A stretch of 11,284 nt of DNA, taken from Leptotrichia sp. oral taxon 215. GTDB lineage: Bacteria; Fusobacteriota; Fusobacteriia; Fusobacteriales; Leptotrichiaceae. The stretch lies in contig CAJPML010000012.1 of the NCBI GenBank assembly GCA_905371725.1, positions 1 through 11,284 on the forward strand, read 5' to 3'. How positions within the stretch are numbered: position 1 is the first letter of the stretch; every line of letters begins with the position of its first letter. The notes under the pieces are model-generated. The model ran no database searches and had not been told where the DNA came from. It saw only the letters and a list, made by a program, of their open reading frames with translations. Positions 1 through 7,451 of this stretch are shown piece by piece. Both the position numbers and the translations under genes were made by a program.

Positions 1-1
1 C

Positions 2-37
2 GTATCTATTATCATTTCTTATCTGAGAAATAAATAA
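2..37 (+). other. possible out-of-frame upstream remainder of the regulator, ending at a frameshift
   Basis: Frame 2 reads VSIIISYLRNK and stops at 35-37. Frame 3 continues as NNNRLKILYSGNE, which reads on into the regulator. The join lies in a tandem AAAT AAAT at 28-35. Dropping one AAAT unit would give a continuous SYLRNNNRLKIL, plausible for the linker after the first HTH. The segment is too short to identify on its own; only the way the two frames fit together supports the call. Confidence 0.4.
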
Positions 38-1922
38 TAACAGATTAAAAATTTTATATTCAGGAAATGAAATAGAAGAAATTGTCAGAAATATCAAAGT
101 TAAGGAATATTTTTTATCAGAAAACGAAAGAGTTAATATATTAGCTTATGAAATATTTCTTGTTAAGAATGAATTTATACTACAGTACTTTACTGAAAAA
201 TATAACCTGAGTAAAACAACTGTAAGGCATTCATTAAAAGAGTTGAATAAAATTATTGATGAATATGGTCTTGTAATTGATATGAACAACAATAGAGGAT
301 ATAAGATTATTGGAAATGAAGTAAATATAAGAAAATATACAATTAACATATTGCGAAAGTATATAAAGAACACAAAAGAGAAGACCATAGAGTACAATCC
401 TTTAGAAAAGATAATACAAAAATTTTTAAAAAAGAGCAGAATAGAAGAAACCAAAAATTTAATTAATAAAATACTGGATTATACAGAAAAAACAATCAGT
501 GATGAAGCGTTTGAAACATTACAGCTATTTCTGTTTATTTCTCAGATAAGAAATGATAATAGATACGAAATAGAAGAAGATGTGGAAAATAAAATTTTTC
601 TTTCGAAAACATTGGAGTTTAATAAAATTAAGGAAATATTGGAAAAAGTTGAAAATATAAAAGAAAAAGATATTTACTATTTTGTTGATTTTTTTCTGGG
701 TTCATATTCATATAACTTGGAATATTCCTATTTTTTAAACTGGATTTTGATAGAAAGCCTGATAGATCAATTTATAAAGTTGTTAAGTGATAGCTTGGGA
801 ATAAATCTTACAGAGGATAAAATTTTAAGGAAAGAATTGCTTAATCATATAAAACCTGCAATTTATCGAATGAAAAATAAATTTAAACTAACAGAAAGTA
901 TTTTAAGCGAAGTCAAAAAACAGTATATAGAACTTTTTGTAAAAATAAAATCAAGTTTGAAAATAATTTCTGATTTTATAAATTTGTCATTTGATGAAGA
1001 TGAAGCGGCGTTTATTACTGTTATGATTCAAAGAGCTATAATGAGAAATAATCCTGCAACACTGTTCAAGAAAGATACTGACATATTGATTGTATGTGGA
1101 TTGGGATATAGCAGTTCAAGATTTTTATATGAAAACATTAATAACAGATTTCAGATTAACATAATTGATATAATACCTTTTAATCAGCTGGAAAATTACA
1201 ATTATCTGGAAAAAGCTGATATCATTATATCAACATTGAATTTTAAGCTGGATGGTATAGATGTAATAACAGTTAATCCCATCATGAATGAAAAGGATAT
1301 TTTAAAATTAAAAAATTACGGTCTTCCTGAAAAAAAATCAAAAATAAAGTTGACAGAGTTGTTAAATGTTATAAAGAAAATAACGGATGAATCAGAATTA
1401 AAAAAACAGCTGATGAAAAATTTTGAAGAGAACATTTATGATGATACGGAATCAAAAGCAGAAATTGGTAAAAGTTTTGTGGAATTACTTTCTGAAAAAA
1501 ATATTAAGTTAAATGTTGATGCAAATGACCTTGAGGAAGTAATAGAAATTACAGGTAAGACAATGATTGATTCTGGGCTTGTGAAGAAAAAATATACAGA
1601 AGAATTGAAAAATCAGATTACACAGTATGGAAAATATATTCTGGTTGGCAATAAAACAATTTTGCCTCATGGACAGCTTTTAAAAAATGTAAAGGAAACA
1701 GGTTTTTCATTAATAACATTAAAAAGGGAAATAGATTTTTTTGGGAGTGAAATAAGAATAGTGATATGTCTTGCATCAAGGAATAAAGATGAGCATTTAC
1801 GGGCTATACTTGAATTAAACAGATATCTGAAAAATCCTGATTTTGAGAATGAACTGTTAAATAAAGAGAATCCTGAAGAACTGATAGATTATTTGAAATT
1901 TCTAGAAATGGCTGATATTTGA
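27..1922 (+). CDS. PRD-domain transcriptional regulator with EIIB- and EIIA-like domains (MtlR/ManR/LicR type), 5' end missing or frameshifted
   Basis: This is a PTS-controlled activator or antiterminator, presumably of the sugar operon that follows it. The frame is open from 27, after a stop at 24-26, but no ATG, GTG or TTG occurs before TTG 243. A helix-turn-helix (around YNLSKTTVRHSLKEL, codons 201-245) is encoded upstream of 243, so 243 cannot be the true start. Numbering from 243: PRD1 about 60-165, PRD2 about 175-270 with a candidate phospho-acceptor His202, EIIB-like domain about 279-365 with Cys285 in a CGLGYSSS loop, and EIIA-like domain about 405-555 with His476 (LPHG) and His518. 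The order HTH-PRD-PRD-EIIB-EIIA is that of MtlR/ManR-class regulators, whose activity is set by PTS phosphorylation. The usual N-terminal HTH is not in this frame; frame 2 at 2-34 appears to hold its end. Function in sugar-dependent control is inferred from architecture and neighbours. Confidence 0.85.
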   Translation, partial: EINNNRLKILYSGNEIEEIVRNIKVKEYFLSENERVNILAYEIFLVKNEFILQYFTEKYNLSKTTVRHSLKELNKIIDEYGLVIDMNNNRGYKIIGNEVNIRKYTINILRKYIKNTKEKTIEYNPLEKIIQKFLKKSRIEETKNLINKILDYTEKTISDEAFETLQLFLFISQIRNDNRYEIEEDVENKIFLSKTLEFNKIKEILEKVENIKEKDIYYFVDFFLGSYSYNLEYSYFLNWILIESLIDQFIKLLSDSLGINLTEDKILRKELLNHIKPAIYRMKNKFKLTESILSEVKKQYIELFVKIKSSLKIISDFINLSFDEDEAAFITVMIQRAIMRNNPATLFKKDTDILIVCGLGYSSSRFLYENINNRFQINIIDIIPFNQLENYNYLEKADIIISTLNFKLDGIDVITVNPIMNEKDILKLKNYGLPEKKSKIKLTELLNVIKKITDESELKKQLMKNFEENIYDDTESKAEIGKSFVELLSEKNIKLNVDANDLEEVIEITGKTMIDSGLVKKKYTEELKNQITQYGKYILVGNKTILPHGQLLKNVKETGFSLITLKREIDFFGSEIRIVICLASRNKDEHLRAILELNRYLKNPDFENELLNKENPEELIDYLKFLEMADI

Positions 1923-1987
1923 ATATTATAGAAGTTATTTCTGAAAAATGGAGTTGACTAAATTTATTAAATACAGGAGATAGAAAA

Positions 1988-2422
1988 ATGGAGAATTTTA
2001 TTAATAAGGATAATATTATTTTAAATCTGGAAACGGAAAATAAAAAAGAAATAATTAATAAAATGATAGATACAATATCTAATGAAAAATTAGTTGATAA
2101 GGAAAAATTTTTTGAAGATGTTCTGAAAAGGGAAAAAATGGAAAATACTGTTGTGGGATTTAAAGTAGCAATTCCTCATGGAAAATCAGAATTTATAAAT
2201 TCTCCTCAGATAGTATTTGCAAAATTAAAAAAGGAAATTTTCTGGGGAGATCCGGATGAAAAGGTGAAATATATATTTCTTCTTGGAGTTCCTTCAGCTT
2301 CAGCAGGGGAGCATATAAAAATTTTAATGAAACTTTCAAAAAAGATACTGGAGGAAAAGTTTAGGGAAAAATTGGAAATAACAGATGACAAGGAAGAGTT
2401 ATTAAAAATTATTATTGAGTAA
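1988..2422 (+). CDS. PTS sugar transporter subunit EIIA, fructose/mannitol family
   Basis: Cytoplasmic phosphocarrier that takes phosphate from HPr and passes it to the EIIB encoded next. The 144-residue length is normal for a single-domain EIIA of the fructose/mannitol (PTS_EIIA type 2) fold. The active-site histidine is His64 in the VAIPHGKS motif, and the second conserved histidine is His109 in GEHIKIL. The start is fixed by AGGAGA at 1975-1980, seven bases before the ATG. It lies 65 bases downstream of the regulator gene. A TTGACT hexamer at 1954-1959 has no good -10 partner, so read-through from the regulator is likely. The sugar cannot be told from EIIA alone; the nearby mannosidase points to an alpha-mannoside. 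Confidence 0.93.
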   Translation: MENFINKDNIILNLETENKKEIINKMIDTISNEKLVDKEKFFEDVLKREKMENTVVGFKVAIPHGKSEFINSPQIVFAKLKKEIFWGDPDEKVKYIFLLGVPSASAGEHIKILMKLSKKILEEKFREKLEITDDKEELLKIIIE

Positions 2423-2463
2423 ATGAAAGTAAAAAATAAACTGATATAAGGAGAAGAATTATT

Positions 2464-2775
2464 ATGAAAAAAATTGTAGCAGTCTGTGCATGTCCGATGG
2501 GACTGGCACATACATTCATGGCGGCAGATTCTTTAGAGAAGGCGGCAAGAGAACTGGGTGTAGAAATTAAAATAGAAACACAGGGGGCAGATGGAATTCA
2601 GAATGAACTTACAAAGAAAGATATAGCAGAATCAGATGCAATTATTCTTGCGTTGGCAATTACTCCACAAGGTATGGAACGTTTTGAAGATTATGATCCT
2701 TATGAAATTACTTTAAAAGAAGCTATTAGGGAAGGAAAAGAAATTTTGGAAGAAATAGTTGAAGAAATAGGATAA
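2464..2775 (+). CDS. PTS sugar transporter subunit EIIB, fructose family
   Basis: Second phosphocarrier of the transporter: it accepts phosphate from EIIA on a cysteine and donates it to the sugar during transport through EIIC. The 103-residue protein opens with MKKIVAVCACPMGLAHTFMA, the family signature, in which Cys10 of CPMGLAHT is the phosphorylation site. ETQGADGIQNELT near residues 38-50 is also typical of fructose-type EIIB domains. AAGGAG at 2448-2453 precedes the ATG by ten bases. The gene sits between EIIA (41-base gap) and EIIC (51-base gap). In FruA and MngA the same domain is fused to EIIC; here it is free-standing. Confidence 0.94.
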   Translation: MKKIVAVCACPMGLAHTFMAADSLEKAARELGVEIKIETQGADGIQNELTKKDIAESDAIILALAITPQGMERFEDYDPYEITLKEAIREGKEILEEIVEEIG

Positions 2776-2826
2776 TTTAATAAAGAATTGCATAAATTAT
2801 AGAAAGAAATATGGGAGGTATTTAAA

Positions 2827-4011
2827 ATGGCTCAATTAAAAAGAAAAAGAAAAAACAGCTTCTGGCAGGAATTTTATAAACATCTTATGACAGGTATATC
2901 CTATATGATACCTGTACTTATAATGGGAGGGCTTATTGGTGCGTTTTCTCAGGTAATTCCTTACGTAATATTTAAAATTGATCCAAGTGTATCGATTTTG
3001 GATGCAATAAAGACAGGACAGTATACAAGAATGAACTTACAGTTATTAAAATTGGCTTCATTGATGGAAAATTTTGGATTTACATTATTTGGTTTCGCTA
3101 TCCCAATGTTTGCGGCATTTGTGGCAAATTCTATAGGTGGTAAGACAGCTCTTGCTGCAGGATTTATAGGAGGTTACGTTGCAAATAAGCCTGTAGCCAC
3201 TATAGGAATGGTTGATGGAGTTCTGGATAAAATTACACCGGTTCCTTCAGGATTTTTAGGGGCATTTATTATTGCAATGATAATAGGATATTTTGTAAAA
3301 TATTTAAATAAAAGCATCAATTTACCAAAAAACTGGCTTGCATTTAAATCTACATTTCTAATACCTTTACTTTCTTCGCTTTTCTGTATGTTTGTGATGG
3401 TATTTGTAATAACTCCTGTTGGAGGATGGATAAATCTCCAAATTAGAGCGCTTCTTGAGGCTGCAGGAGCAGCAGGGCAGTTTGCATATGCTCTTGTACT
3501 TTCGGCAACTACAGCTTTTGATTTAGGAGGACCTGTAAACAAGGCTGCAGGATTCGTGGCTTTAGGATTTACCACTGAAAAAGTTCTTCCGATTACAGCA
3601 AGAACAATAGCAATAGTTACTCCATCAATAGGTCTTGGACTGTCAACTCTGATAGATAAGAAATTAGTTGGAAGAAGAGTTTATAACAGTGAATTTTACG
3701 ATGCAGGTAAGACATCCATTTTCCTTGCTTTTATGGGGATTTCAGAAGGAGCAATTCCTTTTGCGCTTGAAAATCCTGGATTTACAATTCCTTTATATGT
3801 AGTTTCTTCGGTTATAGGGGCATTTTCAGGAATAGCTTTAGGTGCAGTACAATGGTTCCCTGAATCAGCAGTCTGGGCATGGCCTCTTGTAAAAAATCTT
3901 CCTGCATATATGATAGGAATAGCTGTAGGATCAATAATAATTGCAGTATGTAATGTGTTGTACAGAAATAAACTTATAAAAGATGGTAAGCTGGAAGTGG
4001 ATGAGTATTAA
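2827..4011 (+). CDS. PTS sugar transporter subunit EIIC, fructose family permease
   Basis: Integral membrane permease that binds the sugar and moves it inward as EIIB phosphorylates it. The 394-residue protein begins with a short basic cytoplasmic tail (MAQLKRKRKN) followed by many hydrophobic segments, including about 22-48, 84-101, 107-125, 141-158, 173-197, 258-275, 320-343 and 358-378. Two motifs tie it to fructose-type EIIC proteins: FDLGGPVNKAA at 231-241 and GISEGAIPFA at 304-313. GGGAGG at 2813-2818 supports the start. The stop is followed after one base by the mannosidase ATG, implying translational coupling. The closest known functional parallel is the EIIC part of E. coli MngA, specific for 2-O-alpha-mannosyl-D-glycerate, but specificity is inferred from context only. 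Confidence 0.93.
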   Translation: MAQLKRKRKNSFWQEFYKHLMTGISYMIPVLIMGGLIGAFSQVIPYVIFKIDPSVSILDAIKTGQYTRMNLQLLKLASLMENFGFTLFGFAIPMFAAFVANSIGGKTALAAGFIGGYVANKPVATIGMVDGVLDKITPVPSGFLGAFIIAMIIGYFVKYLNKSINLPKNWLAFKSTFLIPLLSSLFCMFVMVFVITPVGGWINLQIRALLEAAGAAGQFAYALVLSATTAFDLGGPVNKAAGFVALGFTTEKVLPITARTIAIVTPSIGLGLSTLIDKKLVGRRVYNSEFYDAGKTSIFLAFMGISEGAIPFALENPGFTIPLYVVSSVIGAFSGIALGAVQWFPESAVWAWPLVKNLPAYMIGIAVGSIIIAVCNVLYRNKLIKDGKLEVDEY

Positions 4012-4012
4012 T

Positions 4013-6706
4013 ATGAATAAAAAATATGATTTTCCGATTATTCCACATACACACTGGGACAGGGAATGGTATTTTACAACTTCCCGTTCTAAAATATATT
4101 CCCTGAATCATTTTAAGGAAATATTTGATGTACTGGAAAATAATAAAAACTTCAGTCATTTTCTTCTGGATGCGCAGCTATCCATTATAGATGACTATCT
4201 TGAATTTCATCCCTATGATGAAGATAGAATAAAAAAACTTGTTAGAGAAGGCAAACTTATAATAGGACCATGGTATACACAGACAGATCAGATGGTAATA
4301 AGCGGAGAATCCATTATAAGGAATTTGTATTATGGAATAGAAAGGGCAAAAGATTTTGGGGCATATATGAAAACAGGATATATGCCTGATTCTTTTGGTC
4401 AGTCTGCTCAGATGCCACAGTTGCTTAATGGTTTTAACATAAAATACAATACCTTTAAAAGAGGGCTGGGGGATAGTCATTATCCTAAAAATGAGTTCTA
4501 TTGGGAATCTCCTGATGGAAGCAGGGTTTTCAACATGTATCTTGACAGATATGGAAATTTTGTTTATTTTACATCTGAAACAGATAGTTTGAATAATTTA
4601 ATGGCGAAATTGAAGGAAGAAACAGACAGAAGATCTCTAATAGGGACATTGACATTATATAATGGTGAAGATCAGAGACCGATTAGAAAAAATCTTCCTG
4701 AAATTATAGAAAAACTTAATAAGCTTAATCCTGATAGTAATTTTTACATATCTACCATTGATAATGTAATGGAGAAAGCGGAAAACAATGGATTTCAGTA
4801 TGATACTGTAAAAGGGGAAATGACATCGGGACAATTCAGCAGAGTTCATAAATCTATATATTCTACAAGAGCTGACTTAAAGATAAAGAATAATAAGAAT
4901 GAAAATCTTATAGTAAATATATTGGAGCCTTTAAGTTCAATAGCATATAAATCAGGCTTTGAATATGAAAATAAAGTTTTTGAAAAGGCATGGAAGCTTA
5001 TGGCTGAAAATGCCGCCCATGACAGTATCGGTATGTGTAATTCTGATGAAACAAATAACAGTATTGAATATAGAAATGATACTGTAAAATCTCTAATGGA
5101 TAATCTGAATGATTTAAAGATGAGGGAAATAGGATCAGCTATTCCTGAAAAAGATATTTTTCAGTTTCAAGTATATAATTTTCTTCCATACAGAAGAAGT
5201 GGAGTTTTAAAGACTGAAATTTTTACTCCTTTTACTGATGTAGAAATTTACGATACTGATGGTAATATATACGAAACCAAAGTTCTAAAAAGTGAAAAGC
5301 TTGAGGAAAGAATAAAAAATAAAATGAAATCGGAAGTAGGATTCAATACTAATGATAATCCCCGTTGGATAAAGGAAAATGTAGAAATATATAAAACTGA
5401 GTTGCTAATTTACCTGAAAGACATGTTACCTTTAGGATACAGAACACTATTTACGAGAAAAAAAGAGTCAGCTGATAAGGTTTATGAATGCAGTACTGAA
5501 ATGAATCAAATTGAAAACGAAATTTTGAATGTGAGAGTTCAGAAAAATGGTTCAATGGTCATAAAGGATAAAAAGAATAATTTAGAAAAAGAAGGTTTTT
5601 TGATTTTTGAAGATTCTGGAGATGCAGGAGATACTTATGATTATTCAGAGCCTTATAACGATAGGATTTTAACAAGTGAAAATTCTGAAATCGAAATATT
5701 TGAAACAGAAAAAAATTCGCTGTTAAATAAAATAAAATATTTTGTAAAAATGAATATTCCTCATAATTTGACATCAAGAGAACAGGAACAAGATAATATC
5801 CAGATAGAATTTTTGGTAACTCTAACACTGGAAAAAGAAAGTTCTCTTGTAAAAGTAGATATAGAAGTTGAAAATAAAGCTATAGAACATCGTGTACGTG
5901 TATTGTTTAAAACAAGAATAGAAAGTGTTGAGTCTATTGCTGATCAGCAATTTGGAACAATTAGAAGGCCTGTTTATCTTTCTGAAGTTGAAAACTGGCA
6001 GGAAAATGGTTGGAATGAAAAGCCGAGAACAATAGAACCGATGCAATCTTTTGTCTCTCTTGCTAATGAGCATGAAAATGTAAGCATTATAACAGATTGT
6101 GTCAGGGAGTATCAGATTATAGGTGAAAAGTTCGATACAGTAGCACTTACTTTATTTAGATCAACACCAGAAATGGGAAAAGCAGAACTTAAAGATAGAC
6201 CTGGAAGAGCTTCTGGAATGGCTAACTGGGACACTCCTGATGCAAATCTATTGAAAAATTTAAAGTTTAATTTTGCTATCTCTATTGGAAAGAATGAATA
6301 TTCAATTTCAAAGATTTCGAATATATCTAAGGAATACTTAACTCCTTTCTATTATTATCAGGCTGCAGAATTTAAAAATGTAGATATTTTCTTTTTAATG
6401 AATAAACCTGAAATTCAGAATGTTCCATTTGATTTTTCTATGTTTTCTTCAGAAAATAGGAATTGTGTTCTCAGTACTGTGAAAAAAGCAGAAAAGGAAG
6501 ATGCTCTAATTATCAGAATATATAATCCTGATGATAAAAAGTCTACTAATTTTGACATTATATATTATGATGATATTAAAAATACATCTTTGGTAAAATT
6601 TGATGAAGAAACAGTCATGGATAATGTTGAATTCAGTTTTGATGGAAATAAAATTAAAATTAATAATATAAAAACTTGTCAGGTTTTGAGTATTAAGGTT
6701 AAATAA
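4013..6706 (+). CDS. mngB: GH38 alpha-mannosidase, MngB-like (mannosylglycerate hydrolase type)
   Basis: Cytoplasmic retaining alpha-mannosidase of glycoside hydrolase family 38, expected to split the phosphorylated alpha-mannoside delivered by the upstream PTS. The 897-residue length is close to bacterial MngB-type enzymes. Metal ligands can be placed by family motifs: His14 and Asp16 in PHTHWDREWY, Asp126 in YMPDSFGQS (also the catalytic nucleophile), and His336 in AENAAHDSIG. There is no signal peptide. ATG 4013 is preferred because the catalytic motif begins about ten residues later, as usual, and a GGATGAG-like sequence precedes it by seven bases. ATG 4001 or 3983, overlapping EIIC, are possible but add only residues before the domain. 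The C-terminal half is the less conserved beta-sandwich region. The natural substrate could be mannosylglycerate or a short alpha-mannosyl oligosaccharide. Confidence 0.93.
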   Translation: MNKKYDFPIIPHTHWDREWYFTTSRSKIYSLNHFKEIFDVLENNKNFSHFLLDAQLSIIDDYLEFHPYDEDRIKKLVREGKLIIGPWYTQTDQMVISGESIIRNLYYGIERAKDFGAYMKTGYMPDSFGQSAQMPQLLNGFNIKYNTFKRGLGDSHYPKNEFYWESPDGSRVFNMYLDRYGNFVYFTSETDSLNNLMAKLKEETDRRSLIGTLTLYNGEDQRPIRKNLPEIIEKLNKLNPDSNFYISTIDNVMEKAENNGFQYDTVKGEMTSGQFSRVHKSIYSTRADLKIKNNKNENLIVNILEPLSSIAYKSGFEYENKVFEKAWKLMAENAAHDSIGMCNSDETNNSIEYRNDTVKSLMDNLNDLKMREIGSAIPEKDIFQFQVYNFLPYRRSGVLKTEIFTPFTDVEIYDTDGNIYETKVLKSEKLEERIKNKMKSEVGFNTNDNPRWIKENVEIYKTELLIYLKDMLPLGYRTLFTRKKESADKVYECSTEMNQIENEILNVRVQKNGSMVIKDKKNNLEKEGFLIFEDSGDAGDTYDYSEPYNDRILTSENSEIEIFETEKNSLLNKIKYFVKMNIPHNLTSREQEQDNIQIEFLVTLTLEKESSLVKVDIEVENKAIEHRVRVLFKTRIESVESIADQQFGTIRRPVYLSEVENWQENGWNEKPRTIEPMQSFVSLANEHENVSIITDCVREYQIIGEKFDTVALTLFRSTPEMGKAELKDRPGRASGMANWDTPDANLLKNLKFNFAISIGKNEYSISKISNISKEYLTPFYYYQAAEFKNVDIFFLMNKPEIQNVPFDFSMFSSENRNCVLSTVKKAEKEDALIIRIYNPDDKKSTNFDIIYYDDIKNTSLVKFDEETVMDNVEFSFDGNKIKINNIKTCQVLSIKVK

Positions 6707-6717
6707 TAAACATAAAA

Positions 6718-6861
6718 AATGGAAATGTCTCAAAAATAGGGGCTATCTCAAAATAGCAAAAATATAGTTTTCACATTGATTTTAAGTTTTCTTTTTGAGA
6801 CAGCTCCCTTTTATATTTTGAAATTATAGATAATTTCAAACTTTTTTGAGACAATTCCATT
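6718..6861. repeat. nested inverted repeats, MITE-like or IS remnant; possible three-way-junction fold
   Basis: Three pairings fill the gap between the convergent operons. P1: 6718-6736 against 6843-6861, 18 of 19 complementary. P2: 6738-6753 against 6792-6809, with one bulge and one mismatch; its arms read about AGGGGCTATCTCAAAA and the matching TTTTGAGACAGCTCCC. P3: a perfect ten-base stem 6817-6826/6831-6840 with a TAGA loop. P1 and P2 share the TCTCAAAA core. GGGGCTGTCTCAAAA-like ends recall insertion-sequence termini (from memory, not searched), so a MITE or an IS that lost its transposase is the best reading. No transposase is present and no clear target duplication is visible. Confidence 0.6.
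6738..6820 (+). terminator. possible terminator of the mannoside operon formed by the inner inverted repeat
   Basis: The inner stem (P2, about 16 pairs) begins 31 bases after the mannosidase stop. Its right arm runs into a T-rich tract (CCCTTTTATATTTT). On the minus strand the same stem is followed by CTATTTTT, so it could also stop transcription from the opposite operon. The 38-base loop is long for a standard Rho-independent terminator, hence low confidence. Confidence 0.35.
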
Positions 6862-6902
6862 AGTATTATATATTCAAATTTTTTTTGAAGTAATGTTATA
6901 AC

Positions 6903-7400
6903 TTATTTTCCTTTATTGTATTCTTCTCCATTTTCATCGACTAATTTTAAACCATGAGTTTTACATATTTGCCTTTTTTCGTTAAAAATAATGAGAGTAC
7001 ATACGATAAAAAGTTTTACCATTTTTCTTATGTAGAAATTTATATGTTTGATAGTTTTACGTTTTCTAAGTGTCATTCTATGAATACTATATCTATAAGC
7101 TTCATAAACTATACTTTTACAGTCATCATAACATTCGTTGTTTTTTTTGATTGAATATTTATACAATATTATTGAACTGAATTTATCCCATTTTTCATAA
7201 TTATATGGAACTTTTTTCTCAATTTCTTCTATTTTTTTAGAATATTTATTCTTCCAAAAACTTTCGACATTCCTAATAGAATTTTCTAAATACTGATTTA
7301 CTCTTTTTTTACAAATATCATACTTATTTTTTTCATAATATACTCTACTATATTCAATTTTTTTTATCCTTTTTTCTTTTTTATCATCAGACTTTTTCAT
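6903..7400 (-). CDS. hypothetical lysine-rich protein of unknown function
   Basis: I do not recognise this 165-residue protein. It is very basic, with a charged N-terminus (KKSDDKKEKRIKKIEY), a central Tyr/Asn/Lys-rich helical-looking part, and a short hydrophobic run at about 129-139 (LFIVCTLIIF) too short to be a sure membrane segment. It has five cysteines (30, 90, 94, 134, 146) but no recognisable metal-binding spacing. ATG 7400 is chosen over an in-frame ATG at 7436 because GGAG at 7409-7412 lies eight bases upstream of it. It follows yebC by 51 bases on the same strand and ends next to the inverted-repeat element. Codon use looks even more AT-rich than its neighbours. The RBS and the long open frame support a real gene; recent acquisition or degeneration is possible. 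Confidence 0.6.
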   Translation of the reverse strand: MKKSDDKKEKRIKKIEYSRVYYEKNKYDICKKRVNQYLENSIRNVESFWKNKYSKKIEEIEKKVPYNYEKWDKFSSIILYKYSIKKNNECYDDCKSIVYEAYRYSIHRMTLRKRKTIKHINFYIRKMVKLFIVCTLIIFNEKRQICKTHGLKLVDENGEEYNKGK

Positions 7401-7408
7401 ATATTTAT

Positions 7409-7412
7409 CTCC
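7409..7412 (-). promoter_or_regulatory. ribosome binding site deciding the start of the lysine-rich hypothetical gene
   Basis: GGAG on the minus strand sits eight bases before ATG 7400. The longer in-frame start at 7436 has no comparable site. Confidence 0.6.
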
Positions 7413-7451
7413 ATCAAATAGAAAAATTAAACACAAAAAACTTCAATATTT

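Noticed and set aside
243..245. TTG 243 as the genuine start of the PRD regulator
   Set aside because: A helix-turn-helix is encoded in the same frame just upstream, and no properly spaced ribosome binding site is present.
1954..1959. TTGACT as a -35 box for an internal promoter before EIIA
   Set aside because: No acceptable -10 hexamer lies 16-18 bases downstream; that position falls on the ribosome binding site region.
3174..3575. 133-codon minus-strand frame inside the EIIC gene
   Set aside because: It lies wholly opposite conserved EIIC motifs; a shadow of the coding strand.
3983..4012. Earlier in-frame starts for the mannosidase at 3983 and 4001
   Set aside because: They only add up to ten residues overlapping EIIC, before a catalytic motif that normally starts close to the N-terminus; 4013 has the better-spaced upstream GGATGAG.
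6707..6902. CRISPR-like array suggested by repeated TCTCAAAA/TTTTGAGA motifs
   Set aside because: The motifs are in inverted orientation with unequal spacing and are too short; no regular repeat-spacer pattern and no cas genes.
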